Positions 53,831 through 63,887 of a stretch of DNA of 64,000 nt are shown here, one piece after another (the stretch's first letter is position 1; each line of letters opens with the position of its first letter). The notes beneath the pieces were generated by a model. That model worked only from the letters and a program-made list of their open reading frames with translations. It searched no databases and was not told where the DNA came from. Where the stretch lies: the NCBI RefSeq assembly GCF_004634245.1, contig NZ_SJTF01000003.1:425653-489652 (forward strand). The letters are read 5' to 3'. Position numbers and translations under genes: made by a program. The DNA comes from Flavobacterium foetidum (GTDB taxonomy: Bacteria; Bacteroidota; Bacteroidia; Flavobacteriales; Flavobacteriaceae).

Positions 53831-55984
53831 TTACCCATTCCCTGGTGCAAAAGGGAATTTTAATGATTTAAAATACTCTAATGTCTGCGTTGGTCTTTCA
53901 ACTTCAGCAGGAAGCTCTTTCCCAGAAAACTGCTGAAAATACAGCAAACAGGCATCACGCCACCACTTTGCTTCTTTGTGCTGAATTTCCAACAACATTT
54001 TTACTTCTTTAAAACGTTCGCTGTCCACATATTTTTCAGCTTTACTCCAAACATCCTGCATTTCTCTAACTTGATTTACACCTTCCTGATATTTAAGCGC
54101 TAAACTATTCCAAAGTGTCTGACCGTTTTTCAGTTTGTAATCCCAAGAAACATGATGAAACCACAAAAGGTCTTTTTCTGGACAGGTTTCTAAATTATCA
54201 AAAAGTTTTTCAATCTCAGGTGCGTATTGTGCTGTGGCGTTTGTTCCCGATTTAGATCGGTCAAAACCAATTCCTTTTTCATCAGCTTTATGATAATATG
54301 TTGGATTCCATTCTGGTCTTGACAAATTAGAAACCCAAGGGCCAGGTCCGTAATGATGCCCTGTGTCCATAATATGATGCAAACCAAGCGGAGTCATATA
54401 ATTGACAACGGCTTCACGAGATTTCATCATGATGTTTTTTATAGGTTTAATAAAGTTTCCATCATTGGAAAAAGTACTTCTAAGCCATTCATCGGCAATA
54501 ATTTCAGAATCCAAATACGGATTCCATGCCAACCTTCCGAAACCGTACCAATTGGCTTGCGCAAATGGATGTCCAGTCCAGTTTAAATCGTTTCCTATAT
54601 TGGCCACTCCGGCAATTCCAGTTAGTTTATTTTGATACAAAGTCCCATCAACAACTTTGGCAACTGTTGAACCTTTTCCTTTTTGATACGTGTCAGATTC
54701 CAGAACTTCTTGAAACAATTTAGGAAGAAAAACCAAATGCGTGCTAAAACCTAAATATTCCTGAGTAATTTGAAACTCCATCATTAAAGGCGTTTTCGGC
54801 ATAGCTCCGAATAATGGATGAAAGGGCTCTCTAGGCTGAAAATCAATGGCTCCGTTTTTGACCTGAACAATTACATTTTCTTTAAATTTTCCGTCATAGG
54901 GCTGAAACTCGGCATAAGCTTGTTTGGCACGATCATTTGCATCATGTTCCGAATACACAAAAGCCCTCCACATCACTACACCTCCAAAAGGCGCAACAGC
55001 ATCAGCCAGCATATTGGCGCCATCGACATGATCTCTTCCGTAATTTTGGGGCCCTGGCTGACCCTCTGAATTGGCTTTCACTAAAAATCCGCCAAAATCG
55101 GGAATTCGTTTATAAATTTCAGCCGCCTTGTTTTTCCACCAATCAATCACTTCAGAATCTTTTGGATCGGCAGTTTTTAGTTTTCCGATTTCGATTGGTG
55201 CCGAAAATCTTGCGGTTAAATAGACTTTTATTCCGTAAGGTCTGAACACATTAGCCAAAGCTTCTACTTTTTCTAAATATTGCGGGGTAAGAATTAGAGC
55301 GTTTGCATTTACATTGGTCAAAACTGTGCCGTTGATTCCGACTGAAGCATTCGCTCTGGCGTAATCAACATACCGCTGGTCTATAAAATCAGGCAGTTTT
55401 TGCCAGTTCCAAAGAGAAAATCCTGCATAGCCACGTTCTACAGTTCTGTCCAGATTATCCCAATGATTCAGGATTCTGATATTGGTTCTAGGAGAATCAA
55501 CAATATTTAGATTTGTAACTGATTTATTCGTCTGCAATATTCGTAAAAAGTTAAAAACGCCATATAGAACGGCAACATCATTTTTGCCTGTAATGATAAT
55601 TTGTTTTTTGCTTTTAGACGAAATGGTTTTAATAATAAAACCTTCATTATTTATCTTACCAAAATCAGATTGCAATTCCTTTTTTATTTCGGAATTTAAA
55701 TTTGACCGCGAACCCACAATAATATCGCTCTCTCCTTTTACTTCCGATTTAATTTCAGGAACATTTCCCAACATATCCCAAAATCCAGTTTTCAGTTCTT
55801 TTTCAGCAATTTTGATGGTTTCAGAATTCCCTAATATTGCGATTCCTTTACTATTGTTTTTGTATTCTGAAGCTATGGCAGAATTGGAAACTGTATGATA
55901 TTGAAGCCACAATTTATAATCCTTTTGTGCTGAAGCCGAAAAGGAAATCAGAATAAACAGAAAAACAAATCTTAATAAAGCCAT
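53831..55984 (-). CDS. GH67 alpha-glucuronidase
   Basis: This 717-residue protein has a signal peptide (about 1-19, ending in SASAQ), then the N-terminal beta domain, the TIM barrel and the C-terminal helical domain of GH67. The acid Glu is in VKANSEGQPGPQ, and the paired base residues are in GAIDFQPREP. It removes 4-O-methyl-D-glucuronic acid from the non-reducing end of glucuronoxylooligosaccharides. It acts in the periplasm or at the surface. A LacI-type operator lies 120 nt upstream. Confidence 0.95.
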   Translation of the reverse strand: MALLRFVFLFILISFSASAQKDYKLWLQYHTVSNSAIASEYKNNSKGIAILGNSETIKIAEKELKTGFWDMLGNVPEIKSEVKGESDIIVGSRSNLNSEIKKELQSDFGKINNEGFIIKTISSKSKKQIIITGKNDVAVLYGVFNFLRILQTNKSVTNLNIVDSPRTNIRILNHWDNLDRTVERGYAGFSLWNWQKLPDFIDQRYVDYARANASVGINGTVLTNVNANALILTPQYLEKVEALANVFRPYGIKVYLTARFSAPIEIGKLKTADPKDSEVIDWWKNKAAEIYKRIPDFGGFLVKANSEGQPGPQNYGRDHVDGANMLADAVAPFGGVVMWRAFVYSEHDANDRAKQAYAEFQPYDGKFKENVIVQVKNGAIDFQPREPFHPLFGAMPKTPLMMEFQITQEYLGFSTHLVFLPKLFQEVLESDTYQKGKGSTVAKVVDGTLYQNKLTGIAGVANIGNDLNWTGHPFAQANWYGFGRLAWNPYLDSEIIADEWLRSTFSNDGNFIKPIKNIMMKSREAVVNYMTPLGLHHIMDTGHHYGPGPWVSNLSRPEWNPTYYHKADEKGIGFDRSKSGTNATAQYAPEIEKLFDNLETCPEKDLLWFHHVSWDYKLKNGQTLWNSLALKYQEGVNQVREMQDVWSKAEKYVDSERFKEVKMLLEIQHKEAKWWRDACLLYFQQFSGKELPAEVERPTQTLEYFKSLKFPFAPGNG

Positions 55985-56104
55985 TAGTTTTAATTTATTT
56001 TTTTAAAAATCGTATTTTTAAGCAGCACTATTTTATTTCTTATTTAAAGTATTTGATAAAATTTTAATTCAAAAAATATATTATCCGAAATAAAACAACA
56101 ATTG

Positions 56105-56114
56105 CAATCGGTTG
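56105..56114 (-). promoter_or_regulatory. LacI-type operator upstream of GH67
   Basis: CAATCGGTTG in the fully two-sided context GCAATCGGTTGC, the best palindrome among the copies. On the minus strand it follows a TATATTTTT stretch, a possible -7 element, within a few nt. Confidence 0.72.
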
Positions 56115-56196
56115 CGTAAAAATATAGGATTGTTATGTAAGAAAAAAATTTTAGTTGCTTTTTTTTCAAAAAAAATAATTTTACAAAACAAATAAA

Positions 56197-56225
56197 AGCA
56201 GGATAATTATAAAAACTATCCTGCT
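56197..56225 (-). terminator. Terminator after the PEBP gene
   Basis: A perfect 9-bp stem AGCAGGATA/TATCCTGCT with an AT-rich loop and a TTTTATTTG tail on the minus strand, about 35 nt past the stop. Confidence 0.75.
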
Positions 56226-56258
56226 ATGACGGGTCGAATTTAAGTTTTAGCGCTTAAA

Positions 56259-56801
56259 CTATCTTTTATAATAGGCAACAATACTTGCTTTTGCCAAGGT
56301 CTGGTTCCAAAGATTAAATCCTACTACTGCTGGATTTGTATTTTCGTCTGTTCCTAGTTTATTTACTTTTAAAGCATAAACGGTAATAATGTATTGGTGA
56401 TATCCATGACCAATTGGTGGACAAGGACCTCCAAAACCTTTAATTCCATAATCGGTAATGCTTTGAATTGCTCCTTTTGGAATAAGATTTTTAGTTCCCG
56501 CATTAGTTACCAGTTCGTTTACATTTGCCGGAATATCTACAACCACCCAATGCCAAAATCCGCTTCCTGTTGGCGCGTCTGGATCGTACATGGTTACCGC
56601 AAAACTTTGAGTTCCTTCTGGAGCGTTTTTCCAAGATAGCTGTGGAGACTGATTTTCGCCTGAACAACCAAATCCGCTGAATTCCTGAACTTTAGTTGTT
56701 TCCCCTCCTAAATCTTTACTAGTTAAAGTAAATGTTTTTTGTGCAAAAATCGATGTTGAAAAAATGGCTGACATTGCCAAAATTAAACTTAGCTTTTTCA
56801 T
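56259..56801 (-). CDS. PEBP/YbhB-family protein, exported
   Basis: This 180-residue protein has a signal peptide (about 1-20, ending in IFAQ) and the phosphatidylethanolamine-binding fold: QSPQLSW, TMYDPDAPTGSGFWHWVVVDIP and GPCPPIGHGYHQY, the latter two forming the anion pocket. Bacterial members of the YbhB group have no settled role. It lies next to the AraC gene and shows no clear tie to xylan use. Confidence 0.88.
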   Translation of the reverse strand: MKKLSLILAMSAIFSTSIFAQKTFTLTSKDLGGETTKVQEFSGFGCSGENQSPQLSWKNAPEGTQSFAVTMYDPDAPTGSGFWHWVVVDIPANVNELVTNAGTKNLIPKGAIQSITDYGIKGFGGPCPPIGHGYHQYIITVYALKVNKLGTDENTNPAVVGFNLWNQTLAKASIVAYYKR

Positions 56802-56887
56802 TTTGTCTGTTTTAAAATTTTAAGCAAAGTTAGATTTGGAATCGCTGGATAACTTTAGCTAAAAAGCCAAAAACTGTTGCTAAAAGC

Positions 56888-57724
56888 TCAAATCAACTTA
56901 TGATGTTTAGGTGTTACGCCGTATTTGGTTTTATAAGCTTGACTAAAACTGGAAAGGTTTTCGTAACCTGCTTCGAAATACACTTCAGAAGGGCTTTTTT
57001 CCTGGCTCAGCAAATAGTGCGCATGTTCGAGCCTTTTGTTTTGAAACCATTTAATAGGCGACTCTGAATAATATTTTTCAAATTCTCTTTTGAAAGTCGA
57101 AACACTCATGTTACACAAAAAAGCCAATTCTTTTAATGTCAATTTGCTTAAATGGCTGTTTTCGATTGTTCGAATGAATCTTTGAGCCGCATCGTCACTA
57201 TTTGCAGTTAGCGAATACAGAAAATCGGTTCCGTACTGCGCAGTCAAATAAAGCATAATTTCGTCAAACTTAACTTCGAGCAGTTTTGTCTGAATGGTTT
57301 TTGAAAGTTTTGAAATATCTGTTAAACTGTCTACAAAACGTTTCAGAAAATCATCATAATCAAAAGCATAAATCGATTTTGGTTCAATAGCTTCTGATTT
57401 TTCCAATTCCATTTTTCTGATGAAATTATGAACCATTTCGCTCGAAAAAAACAAAAGAATGCTTTTATATCCAGAGATTTCAGAGATTCTTTTTTCTGTC
57501 ATTAAACAATTTCCGGAACGCATTATAAGAAACTTAGAAGATGTTATAGCCAATTTTGAAGTATCAAAAATGACTTCTTTGGTTCCTTCAATCAAAAAAC
57601 TGATGATATTCTGATTTAAAATGATCTGCTGTTTCGAAACGTCTTTAGAACTGCTGTAATCGACAACGTGTACATGTTGCGATTTTTCTAAATTCATTTC
57701 GTCCGGAAGTGTAATTGTTTTCAT
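56888..57724 (-). CDS. AraC-family transcriptional regulator
   Basis: This 278-residue protein has a C-terminal AraC double HTH (about 180-275), with LTLKELAFLCNMSVSTFKREFEK and the second helix pair ending in YENLSSFSQAYKTKYGVTPK. The N-terminal region (about 1-165) is a cupin-like effector domain with no recognised ligand motif. It lies on the minus strand between the LacI regulator and the PEBP gene, so it may control the latter. The target is not visible. Confidence 0.88.
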   Translation of the reverse strand: MKTITLPDEMNLEKSQHVHVVDYSSSKDVSKQQIILNQNIISFLIEGTKEVIFDTSKLAITSSKFLIMRSGNCLMTEKRISEISGYKSILLFFSSEMVHNFIRKMELEKSEAIEPKSIYAFDYDDFLKRFVDSLTDISKLSKTIQTKLLEVKFDEIMLYLTAQYGTDFLYSLTANSDDAAQRFIRTIENSHLSKLTLKELAFLCNMSVSTFKREFEKYYSESPIKWFQNKRLEHAHYLLSQEKSPSEVYFEAGYENLSSFSQAYKTKYGVTPKHHKLI

Positions 57725-57773
57725 AAAAGTTATTGGCCTATCAAACCAATGATAAGCCTTACTATTTAGAATT

Positions 57774-58802
57774 TTATTTCTGAGTAGATTCTCTTGCGAG
57801 TACTTCTGTATTTAAAAAAGTGATTTCTTTGGCATCGTCATTTTTAGACGATTTTAAATTTTTAATGATAATTTCTGCAGCCGCCTTTCCCATTTTTTCA
57901 GCTGGATGCGTAATAGTCGATAAATTCGGATCTATAATCTGCGAAATTGGATCATTATTAAAACCAATTACTTTGAATTCTTCTGGGACTTTTATACCTC
58001 GTTTTTTAGCAGTCTGAATGGCACTTACTGCCAAAATATCTCCAGGTGCGAACAGCCCGTCCGGAAGTGGTTTTAAATCGAATAAAGCATTGCTGGCTTT
58101 TACGCCGTCTTCGTAGGTAACCGAATTTAGATTGATAATCAGCTCTTCTTCTATTTCTATATTGTGATCTTTTAGGGCTTCTATATACCCTCTTTTTCTT
58201 TCGTTGTACAAATTCCCCAATTCTGAACCCGCAGTAAAATGCGCAATACGAATACATCCTTGTTCAATAAGGTGTTTGGTTGCTTTGTAACCTGCTGTAT
58301 AATTATCAATTACAACCCTAAAGGTATTATAACCTTTCGGTACTCTGTCGACAAAAACCAGCGGAATATTATTGTTGGAAAATTGATGAAAATGAGCTGT
58401 ATCGCGCGTTTCCATCGCTAATGAACATATTACACCACTCACACGGTTACTGTACAACGATTTGGCCATATTGACTTCTTCATCATAAGAGTCGTGCGAC
58501 TGCATAATGATTACGGTATAATCAGACTTTTGAGCCGTAATTTCGATTCCGCTAATTAGAGAAGACAAAAAGGGCTGTGTAACGGTAGGAATCAAAACAC
58601 CAATTGTCCTAGTTTTGTTGCCACGTAAACCTGCTGCTAAAGTATTTGGGACAAAACCCATTTCTTCTGCGGTTTTCTTGACTTTTTTTATCGTTTTATC
58701 ACTTATCGTGTGATGATCTTTTAAGGCTCTTGAAATAGTCGATGTTGCAAGATTTAGCCTCTCTGCAATATCATAAATCGTTACGTGTTTATTCTCTTCC
58801 AT
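57774..58802 (-). CDS. LacI-family regulator, candidate controller of the xylan regulon
   Basis: This 342-residue protein has an N-terminal LacI HTH (TIYDIAERLNLATSTISRAL) and hinge helix (NTLAAGLRG, where a Leu in this position inserts at a central CG). The rest is the periplasmic-binding-type effector domain. Five CAATCGGTTG operator cores with the right central CG lie in the xylan region. No other LacI HTH gene is in the window, so this is the best candidate for binding them. The inducer is probably a xylan-derived sugar; that is inference. No operator core lies upstream of its own gene. Confidence 0.9.
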   Translation of the reverse strand: MEENKHVTIYDIAERLNLATSTISRALKDHHTISDKTIKKVKKTAEEMGFVPNTLAAGLRGNKTRTIGVLIPTVTQPFLSSLISGIEITAQKSDYTVIIMQSHDSYDEEVNMAKSLYSNRVSGVICSLAMETRDTAHFHQFSNNNIPLVFVDRVPKGYNTFRVVIDNYTAGYKATKHLIEQGCIRIAHFTAGSELGNLYNERKRGYIEALKDHNIEIEEELIINLNSVTYEDGVKASNALFDLKPLPDGLFAPGDILAVSAIQTAKKRGIKVPEEFKVIGFNNDPISQIIDPNLSTITHPAEKMGKAAAEIIIKNLKSSKNDDAKEITFLNTEVLARESTQK

Positions 58803-58878
58803 AAAACAACTAATAGAAGATGTAAATATAAACTATTTTCGATCACAATATTGCTTCCGAAAAAAGCTGATTTAAACA

Positions 58879-58914
58879 AAAATGTCCTCAAAAACGATAT
58901 TTTGGGACATTTTC
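58879..58914 (-). terminator. Terminator after the PepSY-like gene
   Basis: AAAATGTCC pairs with GGACATTTT across an 18-nt loop, with a T-rich tail on the minus strand. It sits between the PepSY-like stop and the LacI gene start. Confidence 0.6.
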
Positions 58915-58923
58915 TTTTTAAAA

Positions 58924-59373
58924 TCAATTTTTACTAATATTGTTTTTCTTATCCTTTAGAATTTTACCATCTTTTGTAAACTCCAAATCAATTTTGCCCG
59001 TTAAATCGACATCCAAATCTTTGTGTCCATAATCAATATGAGTAATTTTCTCATTAGGATAATTTTTAGCAACATAATCCTTGATTTCCTTCGGAATAAA
59101 TGCGGTCGGAATTGGTTTGTCTCCGCCATCAACTTCACGATACGAACCGTCTTTCCAAAATTCTACTTCCGTTCCGTCCTTAAGTTTAACTTCGTATCCT
59201 TTTTCGCCATGTTCAGGATCTTTTTGAGCTTTCTCTATTGAAGTATTGCTAAAATGTTTCTTTAAAAATTCTTGTGCTGGCTTAGGCAGTTCTGTAACTT
59301 CAATTTTCTTCTGCGCACTCGCTGAAATTGTTAGCGTCAACAACATTCCAGCTAATAATATTTTCGTTTTCAT
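58924..59373 (-). CDS. Periplasmic PepSY-like (DUF2874) protein
   Basis: About 149 residues with a signal peptide (MKTKILLAGMLLTLTISASAQ region). Two copies of the PepSY-like pattern follow: LPKPAQEFLKKHF...YEVKLKDGTEVEFWKDGSY, and IPKEIKDYVAKNYP...LDVDLTGKIDLEFTKDGK. The start at 59373 is preferred over 59400 because it gives a normal signal peptide. These small Bacteroidota proteins are common and often sit near two-component genes; a divergent sensor kinase begins 300 nt away. Function is unknown. Confidence 0.85.
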   Translation of the reverse strand: MKTKILLAGMLLTLTISASAQKKIEVTELPKPAQEFLKKHFSNTSIEKAQKDPEHGEKGYEVKLKDGTEVEFWKDGSYREVDGGDKPIPTAFIPKEIKDYVAKNYPNEKITHIDYGHKDLDVDLTGKIDLEFTKDGKILKDKKNNISKN

Positions 59374-59673
59374 AGTTTGATTTTTTAAGTATACTCTCAC
59401 TAATTTACTGCAAGAAAAAATGCTTTCAAATTAATTTAAGAAAGTTTTAGTCTTTTAAATTCGACATAAAACACTAACAAACAACCTTTTAAACAGTACA
59501 AAAACAGCAAATTATATCACAACTTCATTCAAAAAACTTATTTTTTGAAATCTTTTTTTAATTCTTTTGTAGTACTTTTATCATCTGTTCAAAAAACGAT
59601 TTAATCTTATAAATCCCAAATTTGCAAGACTTAGAAACTACTCATTTTTCTGCTTGAGTACAAAACTTATTAT

Positions 59674-61863
59674 ATGGAAATCTGGCTAAGAAGACTTTTT
59701 TTATTGCTCTTCGTCTTTTTATCATTTAATCTGCACGCACAGATTGAAAATAAAAAGAAAGCTTTTGTTTCCAAAAAAACTATTCCTGTCAAAGAAGACA
59801 AAAACACACTCGCACTTTATGATTTATACAATAAAGGCGAAGAAAAAAAAGCGTATAAAAAAGCACATTCAATTCTAAAATCTAAAACAGACCACAGAGC
59901 TTTGGCGCGAACCAATCTGCTTCTGGCTTATTATTTCAATAAAAGAGCCGTAATCGATTCTTCTATTTATTATACGCAACAGGCTTTGAAATACAATACT
60001 GTTGTAAATGATTCTCTAAAAAACCGACTTTTTTCGCTGAGCTACAATCTACTTGCGATTAATTACAAAAAAAGAGGCTTGTTTAATGAAAGCAAAAAAT
60101 GGCACATTAAAGGGATTGAAGTTTCCCAAAAATACAACGAGACAAATCTATTTTACACCCATACTCATGGTCTGGCACAAGCTTACACTGAGCTGGGCGA
60201 TTATTCAAACGCTATAAAACTATTCAAACAATGTCTTGAATACAAAGATGATGACGAGATAATCTTAGGAAGCTACATTAATCTTGGAGATATATATTCT
60301 CGCATGAAAGATTACGATAATGCATCTATTTTTTACAAAAAGGGTAAAATTCTCTGCGAAAAAACCAAAAACAATCTCGGAAAAACCATCATTTTGTTGG
60401 GACTCGGCGAAAATTTCCAAATGCAGCACAAACATCAAGAAGCATTAAAAGCATTTGACGAAGCGCTTACACTTGCAGATAAAAACGAGCTGAATCAATT
60501 GTCTGTCATCTCAAGGAGCAGTATCGGCAACAGTTATATTTCATTAAAAAAATACAAAGATGCAAAGCTGATTTTTTCTGAGGCGCTTCAAAAGTCGGTT
60601 CATTTTGGTTTGCTCCAGAACCAGACGTATATTTATGATGAGCTTAAAAAAATTGCCATTCAGGAGGATGATTACAAAAGTGCTTATTCCTTTTTTGAAA
60701 AAGCGACTCATTTAAAAGATTCCATTAATCAGCTTCAGAAAATAAAGGAAATAAACGAGTTGGAAGTAAAATACAAAACGGCTCAGAAACAAAAAGAAAT
60801 CGAAGTACTGCGTTTTGAAAATGAGGCAAAAAAATTAGCAATTGCCAATCAAGAAGAAGCGATGGAAAATATGCTGCTTCAGGAACAAATTTCGAAGAAA
60901 AATAACGAAAATACGATTTTGGCATTTCAGAATGCTTCCAATAAAAAGAAAAATGAAATTTCGCTTTTAAAGAAAGACCAACAGCTTAAAACACTCGAAA
61001 TCAATCAGCAGAAAAAAACAAGGCTTTTTACTATAGCCGGTTTTTTAATTCTCTTGATTCCCATTATCGGACTTTTGTTTCAATACTATAAACGATTAAA
61101 AGCACAGCGCTTATTGAACAGCAAACAAGCTGAAATTAATCAGCAACAAATTAATGCTATAGTAAAAGAGCAGGAACTAGAACTTATAAAAGCCTCAATA
61201 AGCGGACAGGACAAAGAAAGAGAACGTATTTCTCAAGAACTTCATGACAGCATTGGCGGCAATTTAGCGGCTATCAAACTGCAGGTAAACCATTTAAATC
61301 CTTCTGACTTTTCTATGATTCAAAAAATCAGCAGGCAATTAGACGAGACTTATCAACAGGTTCGCAGTCTATCGCATACCTTGCTTCCGAAAAAATTCAG
61401 TCAGCACAAATTCTTAGAAGTTTTAGAATCTTATCTTAATAACATCAGCGAAGCCAGTCGAATAAAAATTATCTTTCTGCCCTATCCGAAAAATGAAATC
61501 AATAATCTGAAAGAAGACATTCAGATCGAAATGTTTAAAATGATTCAGGAACTTTTAACCAATACGATAAAACACGCCAAAGCATCTGAAGTGGAAATTC
61601 AGCTGAATTATGTAGAAAATATCCTGAATCTTTTATTTGAAGATAACGGAATCGGTTTTGAAACTAAAAACCATTCAAAGGGCATTGGTTTTATTAACCT
61701 TGAAAATAGAATCAATAAACTAAAAGGATCTTTTGTAATTGATTCTAAAGTTAAACGTGGCACAATTATAAATATAGAAATTCCTGTTTCCCAATCAAAA
61801 GCAAAAACTAAAATAAAAGGCATTGATTTTAAAAATCAGCTAAATGAATTGAAAAGCAACTAA
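59674..61863 (+). CDS. TPR sensor histidine kinase (HisKA_3 type)
   Basis: This 729-residue protein has a signal region (about 1-23, ending in LHAQ) and about seven TPR repeats (about 40-345) on the periplasmic side. A coiled coil (about 350-445), one membrane helix (about 450-471), HisKA_3 with QELHDSIGG (phospho-acceptor His524) and a HATPase domain with DNGIGFE and GIGFINLENR follow. This is the NarX/DegS type of kinase. The partner is the LuxR-type regulator that starts 12 nt downstream. Confidence 0.93.
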   Translation: MEIWLRRLFLLLFVFLSFNLHAQIENKKKAFVSKKTIPVKEDKNTLALYDLYNKGEEKKAYKKAHSILKSKTDHRALARTNLLLAYYFNKRAVIDSSIYYTQQALKYNTVVNDSLKNRLFSLSYNLLAINYKKRGLFNESKKWHIKGIEVSQKYNETNLFYTHTHGLAQAYTELGDYSNAIKLFKQCLEYKDDDEIILGSYINLGDIYSRMKDYDNASIFYKKGKILCEKTKNNLGKTIILLGLGENFQMQHKHQEALKAFDEALTLADKNELNQLSVISRSSIGNSYISLKKYKDAKLIFSEALQKSVHFGLLQNQTYIYDELKKIAIQEDDYKSAYSFFEKATHLKDSINQLQKIKEINELEVKYKTAQKQKEIEVLRFENEAKKLAIANQEEAMENMLLQEQISKKNNENTILAFQNASNKKKNEISLLKKDQQLKTLEINQQKKTRLFTIAGFLILLIPIIGLLFQYYKRLKAQRLLNSKQAEINQQQINAIVKEQELELIKASISGQDKERERISQELHDSIGGNLAAIKLQVNHLNPSDFSMIQKISRQLDETYQQVRSLSHTLLPKKFSQHKFLEVLESYLNNISEASRIKIIFLPYPKNEINNLKEDIQIEMFKMIQELLTNTIKHAKASEVEIQLNYVENILNLLFEDNGIGFETKNHSKGIGFINLENRINKLKGSFVIDSKVKRGTIINIEIPVSQSKAKTKIKGIDFKNQLNELKSN

Positions 61864-61875
61864 TATATTTGTTGA

Positions 61876-62517
61876 ATGAATACCATTAACCTACTTATTG
61901 CCGACGACCACACTATGTTCTTGCAGGGAATGATTTCCCTTTTGGAACAAGAATCAAATATTAATATTGTTGACAAAGCCGCTAACGGAAACGAGGCTTT
62001 GGAAATTATAAATAAAGGCCTTGTAAACTTTATTATTCTCGATATCAGCATGCCAGATATGGACGGAATCGAATTGAGCAAGATTCTGCGTAAAAAACAC
62101 CCAAACATTAAAATACTGATTGTCAGCACCCATAGCAATGTAATGATTATTTCGAGATTGATTAGAATCGGAGTAAATGGTTATTTATTAAAAAATGCCG
62201 AAAAAGAAGAACTTCTAAAAGCCATCAATGCTATAGCCAAGGGCGAAAATTATTTTGCAGAAGAATTGACAGAAAAACATCTACAGAATAGCTCAAAGAT
62301 TGAAAAACAAGTTTCTAACTTAACTGAGCTCAGTTCACGTGAAAAAGAAATCTTAATATTGATCGCACACGAATACAATACTGCAGAAATTGCCGAAAAA
62401 ACATTCATAAGCTTGAATACCGTAAATACGCATCGTCGTAACTTGTTATCAAAACTAAATGCAAAAAATACTGCAGGTCTTGTGAAATATGCAGTTGAAA
62501 ACGGCTTGGTAGATTAA
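61876..62517 (+). CDS. LuxR/NarL-type response regulator
   Basis: This 213-residue protein has a receiver domain (Asp9/Asp10 pocket, phospho-acceptor Asp56 in FIILDISMPD, Lys in YLLKNA). A C-terminal LuxR HTH (about 148-208) carries LSSREKEILILIAHEYNTAEIAEKTFISLNTVNTHRRNLLSKL in its usual pattern. It forms a two-gene operon with the TPR kinase at 59674-61863. Target genes are not visible in the window. Confidence 0.93.
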   Translation: MNTINLLIADDHTMFLQGMISLLEQESNINIVDKAANGNEALEIINKGLVNFIILDISMPDMDGIELSKILRKKHPNIKILIVSTHSNVMIISRLIRIGVNGYLLKNAEKEELLKAINAIAKGENYFAEELTEKHLQNSSKIEKQVSNLTELSSREKEILILIAHEYNTAEIAEKTFISLNTVNTHRRNLLSKLNAKNTAGLVKYAVENGLVD

Positions 62518-62569
62518 TGAATAATTTTTGACATTAACTAAAAAACATTTAAGCTCTCTATTAAAACCA

Positions 62570-62615
62570 CACCTGAATAATCCGGCACAGCCCCCCAATG
62601 CTATGTATGACTACT
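62570..62615 (+). other. Imperfect hairpin downstream of the response regulator gene
   Basis: CCTGAATAATC and GACTACTCAGG pair with two mismatches around a 22-nt loop with a six-C run. A run of 12 A follows at about 62631-62642. This could be a weak terminator or a leftover repeat. Confidence 0.35.
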
Positions 62616-62800
62616 CAGGCAGGTAATAATAAAAAAAAAAAATTTCCTACTATCAAATCTTGATTGTAATTAAAGTGGCAAAATTATCATTTTCACATTT
62701 TTTCAAATCATCATAAATAATGATTTTACAGTACACATACTGGCTGCTTCTAGACAGTTAATAAATTTCGTATTTTTAGTAAAACTTAAAAATACAATTT

Positions 62801-63820
62801 ATGCGTAAATTTTTATTACTGTTAATAGTAACAGCAATTGTTTCTTGTAAAAAAGAAAATCAATCGACATCTTTAAAAGAATATTTCACATATAATTCTA
62901 TCGAAAAAGTGGAAGAAGCAGGAATAAAAATGATTCCGATTAAAACCCACGCAGGAAATTTCAAAGTTTGGACCAAGCGATTTGGTACTAATCCAAAAAT
63001 AAAAATACTGCTTCTTCATGGAGGCCCAGCCATGACACATGAATACATGGAGTGTTTTGAAACATTCTTTCAACGCGAAGGATTTGAATTTTACGAATAC
63101 GACCAACTAGGATCTTACTACAGCGACCAGCCGAAAGACAGCACCTTATGGACTATTGACCGTTTTGTCGACGAAGTTGAACAAGTACGAAAAGCCATTA
63201 ATGCTGATAAGGATAATTTTTATGTTTTGGGAAATTCATGGGGAGGAATTCTGGCAATGGAATACGCTCTTAAACATCAACAAAATCTAAAAGGACTAAT
63301 TGTCGCCAATATGGTTGCCAGCGCTCCAGAATATGGAAAATATGCCGACCAAGTGCTTGCAAAACAAATGAAACCAGATGTCCTAAAAGAAATAAGAGCT
63401 TTAGAAGCCAAAAAAGATTTTGAAAATCCGCGTTATATGGAACTTTTAATCCCAAATTTTTATCAAGAGCATTTATGCCGCTTAAAAGAATGGCCAGATG
63501 GTCTTAATAGAGCCAGCAAACATGTAAATTCAGAAGTCTACACATTGATGCAAGGACCAAGTGAGTTTGGAATCAGTGGCAGGCTCGCAAAATGGGATAT
63601 TAAAAAGAGACTTCATGAAATCGAAGTGCCTACACTAATGGTTGGTGCAAAATATGATACAATGGACCCAAAGGCAATGGAAGAGCAAAGCAAAATGGTA
63701 AAAAAAGGAGTTTATTTATATTGCCCAAATGGAAGTCATTTAGCCATGTGGGATGATCAAAAAGTATTTATGAAAGGTGTTATTCAATTCATACACAATG
63801 TTGATCAAAACAAAATTTAA
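62801..63820 (+). CDS. Proline iminopeptidase-like alpha/beta hydrolase, lipoprotein
   Basis: This 339-residue protein has a lipoprotein signal (VTAIVSCKKE, lipid Cys about residue 16). It has an S33-type alpha/beta hydrolase fold: LLLHGGPAMTH (oxyanion), nucleophile Ser in GNSWGG, Asp in GAKYDTMDP and His in NGSHLAMWDD. The lid contains a Glu-rich region as in prolyl aminopeptidases. It would release N-terminal Pro, or other residues, from peptides outside the cytoplasm. It is downstream of the TPR kinase operon but with its own 283-nt spacer. Confidence 0.88.
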   Translation: MRKFLLLLIVTAIVSCKKENQSTSLKEYFTYNSIEKVEEAGIKMIPIKTHAGNFKVWTKRFGTNPKIKILLLHGGPAMTHEYMECFETFFQREGFEFYEYDQLGSYYSDQPKDSTLWTIDRFVDEVEQVRKAINADKDNFYVLGNSWGGILAMEYALKHQQNLKGLIVANMVASAPEYGKYADQVLAKQMKPDVLKEIRALEAKKDFENPRYMELLIPNFYQEHLCRLKEWPDGLNRASKHVNSEVYTLMQGPSEFGISGRLAKWDIKKRLHEIEVPTLMVGAKYDTMDPKAMEEQSKMVKKGVYLYCPNGSHLAMWDDQKVFMKGVIQFIHNVDQNKI

Positions 63821-63887
63821 AAGACAGTTTAACAAAATCAAGGTATGGAAATATTCACTAAGCCCAAAATATAACCTATATAAAGCA

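Noticed and set aside
62631..62642. Run of 12 A as a phase-variable tract
   Set aside because: It is in a long spacer after the response regulator gene and about 160 nt before the next ATG; no link to a promoter or reading frame is visible.
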